Assembly (NCBI GenBank): GCA_964371055.1
Contig: CAYJLF010000035.1
Location: 1 to 15,326 of the forward strand
Origin: CAYJLF01 sp964371055
GTDB lineage: Bacteria; Eisenbacteria; RBG-16-71-46; CAIMUX01
DNA length: 15,326 bases
Direction: 5' to 3'
The notes beneath the pieces are model-generated. The model had not been told where the DNA came from. It made no database searches and saw only the letters and a program-made list of their open reading frames with translations. Positions 1-12,779 of this stretch are shown one piece after another. The stretch's first letter is position 1, and each line of letters opens with the position of its first letter. Both the position numbers and the translations under genes were made by a program.

Positions 1-54
1 CGCGAGGGCGGCCGCACGGTCGGCGCCGGCGTCGTCACGGAGATCACGGAGTAG
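1..54 (+). CDS. tuf: Elongation factor Tu, C-terminal end (partial, first tuf copy)
   Basis: The first 17 codons read REGGRTVGAGVVTEITE and then a TAG stop. This is the C-terminal strand of EF-Tu domain 3; the G-R-T-V-G-A-G-V-V motif is nearly invariant in the family. EF-Tu is the cytosolic GTPase that brings aminoacyl-tRNA to the ribosomal A site. The rest of the gene lies left of the window. The next gene, rpmG, begins only 19 nt after the stop, so both are probably on one transcript. A second tuf begins at the right edge of the window. The two fragments cover opposite ends of the protein and cannot be compared here. Confidence 0.96.
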   Translation, partial: REGGRTVGAGVVTEITE

Positions 55-73
55 GAAGCGGGGTGGAACGGCC

Positions 74-223
74 ATGAGAGACCAGATCACGCTGGCCTGC
101 GGTGAGTGCAAGCGCCGGAACTATACCACGACCAAGAACAAGCGCCTGCACCCCGACCGGGTGGAGTATCGCAAGTTCTGCCCATTCTGTCGTACGCACA
201 CCGCGCACAAGGAAACCCGCTAG
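74..223 (+). CDS. rpmG: 50S ribosomal protein L33 (zinc-ribbon form)
   Basis: This 49-residue protein begins MRDQITLACGECKRRNY and ends in TAHKETR. It has the normal L33 length and the conserved 'NYTTTKNK' and 'EYRKFCPFC' segments. Cysteines 9 and 12 (CGEC) and 36 and 39 (CPFC) form the four-cysteine zinc ribbon of the C+ type, so the protein needs zinc; this copy is not the zinc-independent paralog. L33 sits near the E site of the 50S subunit. The ribosome binding site is weak (GGTGGAA, about 62-68). It lies between tuf and secE, a common bacterial arrangement. No tRNA-Trp gene lies in either flanking gap (19 and 24 nt), although many bacteria have one in this interval. Confidence 0.96.
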   Translation: MRDQITLACGECKRRNYTTTKNKRLHPDRVEYRKFCPFCRTHTAHKETR

Positions 224-247
224 GCGGGCCCGACGGAGGCTGATTCG

Positions 248-442
248 ATGTCGTCGGTAGATCGCCTGAGCAACTTCCTGAAGGAAGTCCGGGTCGAGTC
301 CCGCAAGGTCACCTGGCCCACGCGCGGGGAACTGCAGGAGTCGACGGTGGTGGTGGTCGTCACGGTCGCCATCATCTCGCTCTTCACGGCGGTGGTGGAC
401 CGGCTGGTCGCGTTACTCGTCACCCGGTTGCTGACGCTGTAG
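248..442 (+). CDS. secE: Preprotein translocase subunit SecE
   Basis: This 64-residue protein is the short single-span SecE found in most bacteria. Residues 1-30 form the cytoplasmic amphipathic helix, including the diagnostic 'EVRVESRKVTWPTRGEL' with its K-V-T-W-P-T-R core. Residues about 33-58 (STVVVVVTVAIISLFTAVV) form the transmembrane helix that clamps SecY in the SecYEG channel. The family's usual acidic residue after the span is present in 'VVDRL'. GGAGG at 235-239, 8 nt ahead of the ATG, supports this start. It lies 24 nt after rpmG and 47 nt before nusG, the classic secE-nusG pair. Confidence 0.97.
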   Translation: MSSVDRLSNFLKEVRVESRKVTWPTRGELQESTVVVVVTVAIISLFTAVVDRLVALLVTRLLTL

Positions 443-462
443 CGGCGGCGACGGAGAGCAGA

Positions 463-477
463 GCGCCGCGCCGGCGC
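463..477 (+). other. GC hairpin just upstream of nusG
   Basis: GCGCCG (463-468) and CGGCGC (472-477) form a perfect 6-bp stem with a 3-nt loop in the 47-nt secE-nusG gap. It has no T tract, so it is not an intrinsic terminator. It ends 12 nt before the nusG ATG, whose own ribosome binding site is weak (GGAAA at about 484-488), so it could tune nusG translation. The function is inference only. Confidence 0.4.
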
Positions 478-489
478 AGAGACGGAAAC

Positions 490-1017
490 ATGTCAAAGAA
501 GTGGTACGTGATCCACACGTATGCGGGGCACGAGAACAAGGTCAGGACCAACCTGGAGCGGGCGATTCAGTACAACCAGCTGCAGGACCGTTTTGGAGAG
601 ATCCTGATCCACACCGAAGACTTCGCGGTCATGAAGGATCGCAAGAAGCGCATCACCCGGCGGAAGACCTATCCGTCGTACGTGCTGGTCGAGATGGAGT
701 TGGACAACGAGACCCGGGCGATCGTGACCGGTGTGCCCGGGGTCACCCACTTTCTCGGCCACGATCACCCGACTCCGCTGACCGAGCTCGAGGTGGCCCG
801 GATCCGGGGCCAGGGCCCGGTCGAGAAGGGGAAAGTCACGACCGAGGTCCCCTTCAAGGTCGGCGAGAGCGTCAAGGTTACCGATGGTCCCTTCAGCGAT
901 TTCGTCGGGCAGGTGGACGAGATCATGCTCGACAAAGGCAAGGTGCGCGTGATGGTTTCCATCTTCGGGCGCGCCACGCCGGTCGAGCTCGACTTCGTCC
1001 AGGTCCAGGCGATCTGA
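490..1017 (+). CDS. nusG: Transcription termination/antitermination factor NusG
   Basis: This 175-residue protein has the standard two-domain NusG layout. The NGN domain covers residues 1 to about 110, starting 'MSKKWYVIHTYAGHENKV', with the 'RKTYPSYVLVEM' RNA-polymerase contact strand and 'VPGVTHFLG'. The C-terminal KOW domain covers about 122-175, with 'VGESVKVTDGPFSDFVGQV' and 'FGRATPVELDF'. NusG binds the beta' clamp to suppress pausing, and its KOW domain binds either Rho or ribosomal protein S10. The usual 'PGYVLV' is PSYVLV here. The length matches compact NusG proteins, with no extra domain II insert. The ribosome binding site is poor and a hairpin lies just upstream. Confidence 0.98.
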   Translation: MSKKWYVIHTYAGHENKVRTNLERAIQYNQLQDRFGEILIHTEDFAVMKDRKKRITRRKTYPSYVLVEMELDNETRAIVTGVPGVTHFLGHDHPTPLTELEVARIRGQGPVEKGKVTTEVPFKVGESVKVTDGPFSDFVGQVDEIMLDKGKVRVMVSIFGRATPVELDFVQVQAI

Positions 1018-1027
1018 CGGCAGGTCT

Positions 1028-1048
1028 CCGTCGCTCCGTGAGCGGCGG
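1028..1048 (+). promoter_or_regulatory. Hairpin in the nusG-rplK leader
   Basis: CCGTCGCTC (1028-1036) pairs with GAGCGGCGG (1040-1048) as a 9-bp stem with one U-G wobble and a CGT loop. Two GC palindromes follow (CTCCCGGGAG near 1053 and CGACGCGCGTCG near 1066). No T tract follows, so it is a poor intrinsic terminator. In E. coli, ribosomal protein L1 represses the L11-L1 mRNA by binding just ahead of rplK, so an RNA regulatory site would be expected in this spacer. Assigning that role to this hairpin is inference. I see no convincing promoter in the 84-nt spacer. Confidence 0.35.
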
Positions 1049-1101
1049 ATCTCCCGGGAGCGCGGCGACGCGCGTCGGACCGGGACAGAGGAGCAAGCCA
1101 G

Positions 1102-1530
1102 ATGGCGGAAAAGCCGATTACGGCGAAGGTCAAGTTGCAGATCACGGCCGGGCAGGCCACGCCGGCCCCGCCGGTGGGACCTGCGCTGGGCCAGCACCAG
1201 GTCAACATTGTCGAGTTCTGCAAGCAGTTCAACGCGGCGACGCAGACGATGGCCGGGCTGATCGTGCCTGCGGTCATCACGATCTACAAAGACCGCACCT
1301 TCTCTTTCATCCTCAAGACTCCGCCCGCCGCCGTGCTGCTCAAGCGCGCCGCCGGCATCGCCACCGCGTCCGGCCAGCCGAACAAGGTGAAGGTGGCCAC
1401 GGTGACGGCGCAGCAGGTGCGCGAGATCGCGGAGCAGAAGATGAAGGACTTGAACGCCAACGACGTCGACGCGGCCGTGCGCATGGTCGAGGGCACGGCT
1501 CGTTCGATGGGCATCACGGTGGCGGAGTAA
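1102..1530 (+). CDS. rplK: 50S ribosomal protein L11
   Basis: This 142-residue protein has the normal L11 length. The N-terminal domain (1 to about 70) has the proline-rich 'PAPPVGPALGQHQVNI' segment that meets thiostrepton and EF-G. The rRNA-binding C-terminal domain has 'PNKVKVATVTAQQVREIAE' and ends 'AAVRMVEGTARSMGITV'. L11 with 23S helix 43/44 forms the GTPase-associated centre at the stalk base. AGAGGAG at 1087-1093, 8 nt ahead of the ATG, fixes the start. The rplA ribosome binding site overlaps this gene's stop codon, so L11 and L1 are probably translationally coupled. Confidence 0.98.
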   Translation: MAEKPITAKVKLQITAGQATPAPPVGPALGQHQVNIVEFCKQFNAATQTMAGLIVPAVITIYKDRTFSFILKTPPAAVLLKRAAGIATASGQPNKVKVATVTAQQVREIAEQKMKDLNANDVDAAVRMVEGTARSMGITVAE

Positions 1531-1540
1531 GGAGGGCGGC

Positions 1541-2248
1541 ATGAAGCTGGGCAAGCGTTACCGCAAGATCCAGGAAGACAAGGCCAGGCTCGCGGCTTTC
1601 CCTCCGCTGGAGACGGGGCTCGCCTTCGTCAAGGAACACGCCACCGCGAAGTTTGACGAGACGGTGGAGTGCAACGTGCGCCTGGGGGTCGACCCCAAGC
1701 ATGCCGACCAGATGGTCCGCGGCACGGTGGTCCTGCCGCACGGCACCGGCAAGTCGGTGCGCGTGCTGGTCCTCGCCAAGGGGGAGAAGCTCAAGGAGGC
1801 CGAAGAGGCCGGAGCGGACTTCGCCGGCGCCGAGGATATGGTGGCGAAGATCCGCGAGGGCTGGACGGAGTTCGACAAGGTCATCACGACGCCGGACATG
1901 ATGGGCGAAGTCGGCAAGCTCGGGAAGATCCTCGGGCCGCGCGGACTCATGCCCAACGCGAAGGTCGGCACCGTGACGTTCGACATCGCCAAGGCGGTCC
2001 GTGAGTCCAAGGCGGGGAAGATCGAGTTCCGTGTCGACAAGGCCGGAAACCTGCACACGGCGATCGGGAAGGCGAGTTTCGGCCTTCCGGAGTTGCTGGA
2101 GAACGCGCGGGCGTTCCTCTATGAGGTCGTGCGGCTCCGGCCGCCGGCAGCCAAGGGAACCTACGTCCGGGGCGTGACGATCAGCTCCACCATGGGCGGC
2201 GGCGTCAAAGTCGACGCGGCCGAGGCGGCGACCCCGCCGAGAACCTGA
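1541..2248 (+). CDS. rplA: 50S ribosomal protein L1
   Basis: This 235-residue protein carries the L1 hallmarks: 'DKVITTPDMMGEVGKLGK', 'ILGPRGLMPNAKVGTV', 'KAGKIEFRVDKAGNLH' and the C-terminal 'VRGVTISSTMGGGVKVD'. L1 forms the mobile L1 arm that moves deacylated tRNA out of the E site, and in many bacteria it represses its own mRNA. AAGGAGGG at 1529-1536 overlaps the rplK stop and lies 4 nt ahead of the ATG. After the conserved 'GVKVD' there is a short variable tail (AAEAATPPRT). The DNA of its last codons and stop (GCCGAGAACCTGA, 2236-2248) resembles the unit of the 14-bp tandem repeat that follows at once. Confidence 0.98.
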   Translation: MKLGKRYRKIQEDKARLAAFPPLETGLAFVKEHATAKFDETVECNVRLGVDPKHADQMVRGTVVLPHGTGKSVRVLVLAKGEKLKEAEEAGADFAGAEDMVAKIREGWTEFDKVITTPDMMGEVGKLGKILGPRGLMPNAKVGTVTFDIAKAVRESKAGKIEFRVDKAGNLHTAIGKASFGLPELLENARAFLYEVVRLRPPAAKGTYVRGVTISSTMGGGVKVDAAEAATPPRT

Positions 2249-2249
2249 C

Positions 2250-2333
2250 GCCGGAACTGAGCAGCCGGAACTGAGCAGCCGGAACAGAGCAGCCGGAACA
2301 GAGCAGCCGGAACACAGTCGCCGGAGCAGTGTA
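2250..2333 (+). repeat. Six-copy 14-bp tandem repeat in the rplA-rplJ spacer
   Basis: The unit is GCCGGAACTGAGCA. Copies 1 and 2 (2250-2263, 2264-2277) are identical. Copies 3 and 4 (2278-2291, 2292-2305) are identical to each other and differ from copy 1 by T-to-A at position 9. Copy 5 (2306-2319) and copy 6 (2320-2333) are degenerate. The unit length is not a multiple of three and the array starts 1 nt after the rplA stop, so it is non-coding. CCGG is self-complementary, so neighbouring units could pair as small hairpins with 10-nt loops. It fills most of the 128-nt leader where L10 autoregulation acts in other bacteria. Confidence 0.9.
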
Positions 2334-2344
2334 ACCGGGGGACG

Positions 2345-2367
2345 GGCCGCCTCGAGCGGCCGAGGGG
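2345..2367 (+). promoter_or_regulatory. rplJ: Hairpin and ribosome binding site ahead of rplJ
   Basis: GGCCGC (2345-2350) and GCGGCC (2356-2361) form a perfect 6-bp stem with a CTCGA loop, followed directly by GAGGGG (2362-2367), the rplJ ribosome binding site, 9 nt from the ATG. A stem abutting the binding site could affect translation. In bacteria generally, L10 or the L10-L12 complex binds this leader to repress rplJL. I cannot recognise the usual L10-leader kink-turn and 'AGACAG'-type motif here with confidence. Confidence 0.45.
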
Positions 2368-2376
2368 ACAGGCACG

Positions 2377-2916
2377 ATGCCGAAGACCAGAAGCGAGAAG
2401 GAAGTCAAAGTCGCCCAGATCGCGGAGCGCCTCGGGCGGGCCAAGGGGGTCTACCTGGCCGATCTCAGCGGCATGTCGGTCGAGATGCTCACAAACTTCC
2501 GCCGGCTCTGCCGCGAGAGCGGGATCAGCCTGGAAGTGGTGAAGAACACCCTGATTCACCGGGCGGCCGTCGACACCCCCTTCGAGGGGCTCGACCCGTA
2601 CCTGAGCGGGCCGACGGCGCTTATGACGACGGAGACTGACGTCATCGCGCCGGCCAAGATCCTCGAGCAGTTCAGCCGGCAGACCAAGGGCCTGCCCAAG
2701 GCGAAGGCCGCCTGCCTGGAAGGCGGCGTCTACGACGAGAACGGTGTCAAGGCGCTGGCGAAGTTGCCGGGGCGTGAACAGCTCCTCGGTATGTTGCTCA
2801 GCGTCCTGCAGGCGCCGCTCACCCAGTTCGTGGGTGTGCTCAGCGCCAACGCCCGCAACCTGGCCAATGTCCTGGACCAGGTGGGGAAGTCCAAGGGGGA
2901 GGCGGCCGCGGAGTAA
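2377..2916 (+). CDS. rplJ: 50S ribosomal protein L10
   Basis: This 179-residue protein starts MPKTRSEKEVKVAQIAERL. The 23S-binding N-terminal domain includes 'GVYLADLSGMSVEMLTNFR' and 'VVKNTLIHRAA'. The C-terminal region 'APLTQFVGVLSANARNLANVL' is the long helix that docks the N-terminal domains of L12 dimers. L10 anchors the stalk that recruits EF-G, EF-Tu and the initiation and release factors. It is longer than E. coli L10 (165 residues) and its C-terminal helix resembles the long Thermotoga type that carries three L12 dimers. The start is fixed by GAGGGG at 2362-2367. It precedes rplL by 123 nt. Confidence 0.97.
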   Translation: MPKTRSEKEVKVAQIAERLGRAKGVYLADLSGMSVEMLTNFRRLCRESGISLEVVKNTLIHRAAVDTPFEGLDPYLSGPTALMTTETDVIAPAKILEQFSRQTKGLPKAKAACLEGGVYDENGVKALAKLPGREQLLGMLLSVLQAPLTQFVGVLSANARNLANVLDQVGKSKGEAAAE

Positions 2917-2995
2917 GCGCGGTGCCGGCAACCGCCGGAACCGCTGCTCCGCAGAGGTCCGGTCCGGGAGTCCGATTCGAAGAACATCCAGGGCG

Positions 2996-3013
2996 CCGGC
3001 AGTCCGCTGCCGG
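2996..3013 (+). other. Hairpin in the rplJ-rplL spacer
   Basis: CCGGCAG (2996-3002) and CTGCCGG (3007-3013) form a perfect 7-bp stem closed by a TCCG loop, a UNCG-type tetraloop in RNA. It lies 15 nt ahead of the strong rplL ribosome binding site (AGGAGGGGAG, 3029-3038). A weaker stem, CCGGC/GCCGG at 2925-2938, lies just after rplJ. There is no T tract, so termination is unlikely. A role in mRNA stability, or in making L12 in excess over L10, is possible but inferred. Confidence 0.45.
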
Positions 3014-3039
3014 ATTCCCGACGGGATCAGGAGGGGAGA

Positions 3040-3423
3040 ATGGCAGAGTTCACGAAGGAGCAGGTGCTGGACTGGGTTCGCACCGCCACCATGCTTGAGA
3101 TTTCCCAGCTGGTGAAGGACATCGAGACCGAGTTCGGCGTGACGGCGGCGGCGCCCATGATGGCGATGGTCGGCGGTGCGGCGGGCGGAGCGGCCCCGGC
3201 GGTCGAGGAGCAGGTCGAGTTCGACGTCATCCTGAAGGATGTCGGCGCGCAGAAGCTGCAGGTCATCAAGGTCGTCCGCGAGGTCACCGGTCTGGGTCTC
3301 AAGGAGGCCAAGGACCTCGTCGACGGCGCTCCCAAGCCGCTGAAGGAGAAGGTCTCGAAGGAAGAGGCCAACGCCGTGAAGGCCAAGGTCGAGGAGGCCG
3401 GGGCGAAGGTCGAGATCAAGTAG
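3040..3423 (+). CDS. rplL: 50S ribosomal protein L7/L12
   Basis: This 127-residue protein has the full L12 layout. The dimerising N-terminal domain is residues 1 to about 36 (ends 'DIETEFGVTAAAP'). A flexible Ala/Gly/Met-rich hinge follows at about 37-55. The factor-binding C-terminal domain is about 57-127, with 'VEFDVILKDVGAQKLQVIK' and 'TGLGLKEAKDLVDGAP', whose helices touch translational GTPases. L12 is present in several copies per ribosome. Consistent with high expression, it has the strongest ribosome binding site here, AGGAGGGGAG at 3029-3038. The long spacer before rpoB also holds a strong stem, as expected where stalk-protein and polymerase output must differ. Confidence 0.98.
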   Translation: MAEFTKEQVLDWVRTATMLEISQLVKDIETEFGVTAAAPMMAMVGGAAGGAAPAVEEQVEFDVILKDVGAQKLQVIKVVREVTGLGLKEAKDLVDGAPKPLKEKVSKEEANAVKAKVEEAGAKVEIK

Positions 3424-3443
3424 CCGTCGCCCGGTTCGTCCGA

Positions 3444-3485
3444 CCGCCCCGCGGCCCCGGCAGACCCGGTTGGCGGCGCGGGCGG
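3444..3485 (+). promoter_or_regulatory. Strong stem between rplL and rpoB (possible attenuator or RNase III site)
   Basis: CCGCCCCGCG (3444-3453) pairs with CGCGGGCGG (3477-3485) as 9 G-C pairs with one bulged C, enclosing about 23 nt. In E. coli the rplL-rpoB spacer holds a partial terminator and an RNase III site that reduce rpoBC output relative to the ribosomal genes. This element sits in the equivalent place but lacks a T tract, so RNase processing is more likely than intrinsic termination. The base pairing is seen; the function is inferred. Confidence 0.45.
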
Positions 3486-3516
3486 CTTGTGGTCTGAAAC
3501 CTGCGGGGGGTACGAC

Positions 3517-7371
<3,855 letters not shown>

Positions 7372-7395
7372 GGCCCACTTTCGGAGAGGAGAACG

Positions 7396-11559
<4,164 letters not shown>

Positions 11560-11614
11560 CCGCCGGGCTCCTGCGAAGGAGCGTCCGAGGACGGCCGGGG
11601 CTCAGAACCGGCGG
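11560..11614 (+). terminator. Folded element directly after rpoC, possible Rho-independent-like end without a U tract
   Basis: CCGCCGG (11560-11566) can pair with CCGGCGG (11608-11614), closing a domain that contains a perfect hairpin, GCTCCT-GCGA-AGGAGC (11567-11582), whose loop is a GNRA tetraloop. It starts 1 nt after the rpoC stop. No T tract follows the outer stem, so it is not a canonical intrinsic terminator; it could protect the rpoC 3' end or assist Rho. The pairing is seen in the sequence; the role is inferred. Confidence 0.4.
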
Positions 11615-11615
11615 C

Positions 11616-11645
11616 GTGCCATGTTCGGTAACGTTCTGATATAGA
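11616..11645 (+). promoter_or_regulatory. Possible upstream str promoter (extended -10 type)
   Basis: TATAGA at 11640-11645 is preceded by TG at 11637-11638, giving an extended -10 (TGnTATAGA). GTGCCA at 11616-11621, 18 nt upstream, matches the -35 consensus at four of six positions. The surrounding stretch, about 11622-11652, is AT-rich for this GC-rich window. It is weaker than the site at 11750. Confidence 0.4.
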
Positions 11646-11749
11646 ATGAGTTGCTGGGTTCTTTCGGTCCGGGTGGATGGGGTCCTCCCGGCCGTGGGGC
11701 CCCGCATTCCGGCCTCGGTCACAACGGCATGGGGCTGGCCACTTTCGGG

Positions 11750-11778
11750 TTGACGGGATGCCCGAGGCTCCGTAAACT
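11750..11778 (+). promoter_or_regulatory. Sigma-70-type promoter for the str operon
   Basis: TTGACG (11750-11755, five of six matches to the -35 consensus) and TAAACT (11773-11778, four of six to the -10) are separated by exactly 17 nt. Transcription would start near 11785, giving a leader of about 110 nt before rpsL. This is the best promoter match I could find in the window and implies that rpsL-rpsG, perhaps with fusA-tuf, can be transcribed independently of rpoBC. Confidence 0.65.
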
Positions 11779-11828
11779 CCGAAATCTGTGCGTAACGAAC
11801 GGTGGAGGGTCCGCGGCGCGGCATCCGT

Positions 11829-11858
11829 GTCGGACGTGGGATTCCACGGTGACTTTTT
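11829..11858 (+). terminator. Hairpin plus T5 in the rpsL leader (candidate attenuator)
   Basis: CGTGG-GATT-CCACG (11835-11848) is a perfect 5-bp stem with a 4-nt loop. GTC (11829-11831) and GAC (11851-11853) can extend it across an internal loop. TTTTT follows at once (11854-11858). It lies between the 11750 promoter and the rpsL start, so it is placed like a leader attenuator. The T tract is short and the stem modest, so the site would be partial at most. Confidence 0.4.
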
Positions 11859-11894
11859 ACCGCCAGGCCCTTTATTCGTCAGGGGAGTTTTTGC

Positions 11895-12269
11895 GTGCCG
11901 ACTCTGAACCAGCTCGTGCGCCATGGGCGCAATGTCAGTCCGACCAAGACGGGGGCGCCGGCGCTCAAGGCCTGTCCGCAGAAGCGGGGCGTTTGCACCC
12001 GCGTCTACACGACGACGCCGAAGAAGCCGAACTCGGCCCTGCGGAAGGTGGCCCGTGTCCGCCTGACCAATGGAATCGAGGTCACGTCTTACATCCCGGG
12101 GGAGGGGCATAACCTCCAGGAGCACTCGATCGTGCTCATTCGGGGCGGCCGCGTGAAGGATCTGCCGGGTGTCCGCTACCACATCATTCGCGGCACGTTG
12201 GATGCCAGCGGGGTGGACGGGCGTAACCAGAGCCGCTCCAAATACGGCACGAAGCGGAAGAAGAGCTAG
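11895..12269 (+). CDS. rpsL: 30S ribosomal protein S12
   Basis: This 124-residue protein has normal S12 length and begins with GTG, supported by AGGGGAG (11881-11887) 7 nt upstream; the N-terminus MPTLNQLVRHGR is the family standard. 'TTPKKPNSALRKVARVRL' and 'RGGRVKDLPGVRYHIIRG' are intact. K43 and K88, the positions where streptomycin-resistance changes usually arise, are both lysine, so the protein looks streptomycin-sensitive. D89 is the residue that RimO methylthiolates in bacteria that have it. S12 lies at the decoding centre and controls accuracy. The spacer between SD and start is a T5 run. rpsG follows, with its ribosome binding site overlapping the rpsL stop. Confidence 0.98.
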   Translation: MPTLNQLVRHGRNVSPTKTGAPALKACPQKRGVCTRVYTTTPKKPNSALRKVARVRLTNGIEVTSYIPGEGHNLQEHSIVLIRGGRVKDLPGVRYHIIRGTLDASGVDGRNQSRSKYGTKRKKS

Positions 12270-12284
12270 GAGAGAAGATCCAGG

Positions 12285-12755
12285 ATGCCGAGAAAGCCCA
12301 ATTTCCAGCGGCGGGAGCTCACGCCGGATCCGAAGCTGAACAACCTGATGGTGACCCGTCTGGTCAACAGCGTGATGAAGGACGGGAAGAAGAGCACCGC
12401 GGAGCGGATCGTCTACGGATCGCTCAAGGTGATCGAGGAGCGGACCGGCCAGGAGGGACTGGCGGTGATGCGCCAGGCGCTCAATAACCTGCGCCCCAAC
12501 CTGGAAGTCAAGAGCCGCCGCGTCGGTGGCGCCACCTACCAGGTGCCGGTGGAGATCAAGCCCGAGCGGCGGACCGCGCTGGCGATGCGCTGGTTGATCG
12601 GTTTCGCCAGTTCCCGGCCGGATCACACCATGGCGGAGAAGCTGGCGGCTGAACTGATCGCGGCCAGCAAGAACGAGGGCGCGGCCATCAAAAAGAGGGA
12701 GGATACGCATCGGATGGCGGAGGCGAACAAAGCCTTCGCGCACTACCGCTGGTAA
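12285..12755 (+). CDS. rpsG: 30S ribosomal protein S7
   Basis: This 156-residue protein has normal S7 length. It begins MPRKPNFQRRELTPDPKL and contains 'LVNSVMKDGKKSTAERIVY', 'NNLRPNLEVKSRRVGGATY' and 'RRTALAMRWLIGFA', ending 'NKAFAHYRW' as in most bacteria. S7 nucleates assembly of the 30S head and lines the E and P sites; in E. coli it also represses the str mRNA. AGGAGAG at 12268-12274 overlaps the rpsL stop codon, 10 nt ahead of the ATG, so the pair is probably coupled. The DNA of its last codons and stop is duplicated just downstream (12747-12760 and 12766-12779). Confidence 0.98.
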   Translation: MPRKPNFQRRELTPDPKLNNLMVTRLVNSVMKDGKKSTAERIVYGSLKVIEERTGQEGLAVMRQALNNLRPNLEVKSRRVGGATYQVPVEIKPERRTALAMRWLIGFASSRPDHTMAEKLAAELIAASKNEGAAIKKREDTHRMAEANKAFAHYRW

Positions 12756-12779
12756 TTCGGCGGGGCGCTGGTAGTTCGG
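12747..12779 (+). repeat. 14-bp direct repeat across the rpsG stop codon
   Basis: CGCTGGTAATTCGG (12747-12760) contains the last two codons and stop of rpsG. CGCTGGTAGTTCGG (12766-12779), 19 nt further on, differs at one base and turns the TAA into TAG. The second copy provides GGTAGT (12770-12775), which pairs perfectly with ACTACC at 12782-12787, and could instead pair with the ACTACC inside rpsG at 12742-12747. Confidence 0.8.

Larger units (their letters stand above)
11560..11894 (+). other. 335-nt rpoC-rpsL spacer
   Basis: No gene is supported here. In Gram-positive bacteria this interval often holds an L7Ae-like gene, which is absent. The spacer contains, in order, the folded element after rpoC, an extended -10 promoter candidate, a 7-bp stem with one bulge (11666-11673 with 11687-11693), the TTGACG/TAAACT promoter, the hairpin plus T5, and the rpsL ribosome binding site AGGGGAG (11881-11887). 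CCCT at 11868-11871 could pair with AGGG of that binding site, or instead with AGGGTCC at 11806-11812 together with its flanking bases, but these pairings are short. Confidence 0.7.

Noticed and set aside
501..1544. A 347-residue plus-strand frame across nusG and rplK
   Set aside because: It is out of frame with two certain genes, crosses their spacer, and is a Gly/Arg/Ala-rich low-complexity translation.
2250..2333. CRISPR-like array
   Set aside because: The units are directly adjacent with no spacers and only 14 bp long; this is a tandem repeat.
2345..2362. CTCGAG and CGGCCG sites resembling a cloning linker
   Set aside because: Such GC palindromes are expected in DNA of this composition, they form the arms of a hairpin, and the flanking gene order is continuous.
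11788..11906. A GTG-started short frame in the rpsL leader as a possible leader peptide
   Set aside because: No ribosome binding site precedes it, it would start at or almost at the transcript end, and it shows no run of regulatory codons.
11651..12112. A 153-residue plus-strand frame through the rpoC-rpsL spacer into rpsL
   Set aside because: It overlaps rpsL in another frame and contains the promoter and leader; no family resemblance or binding site.
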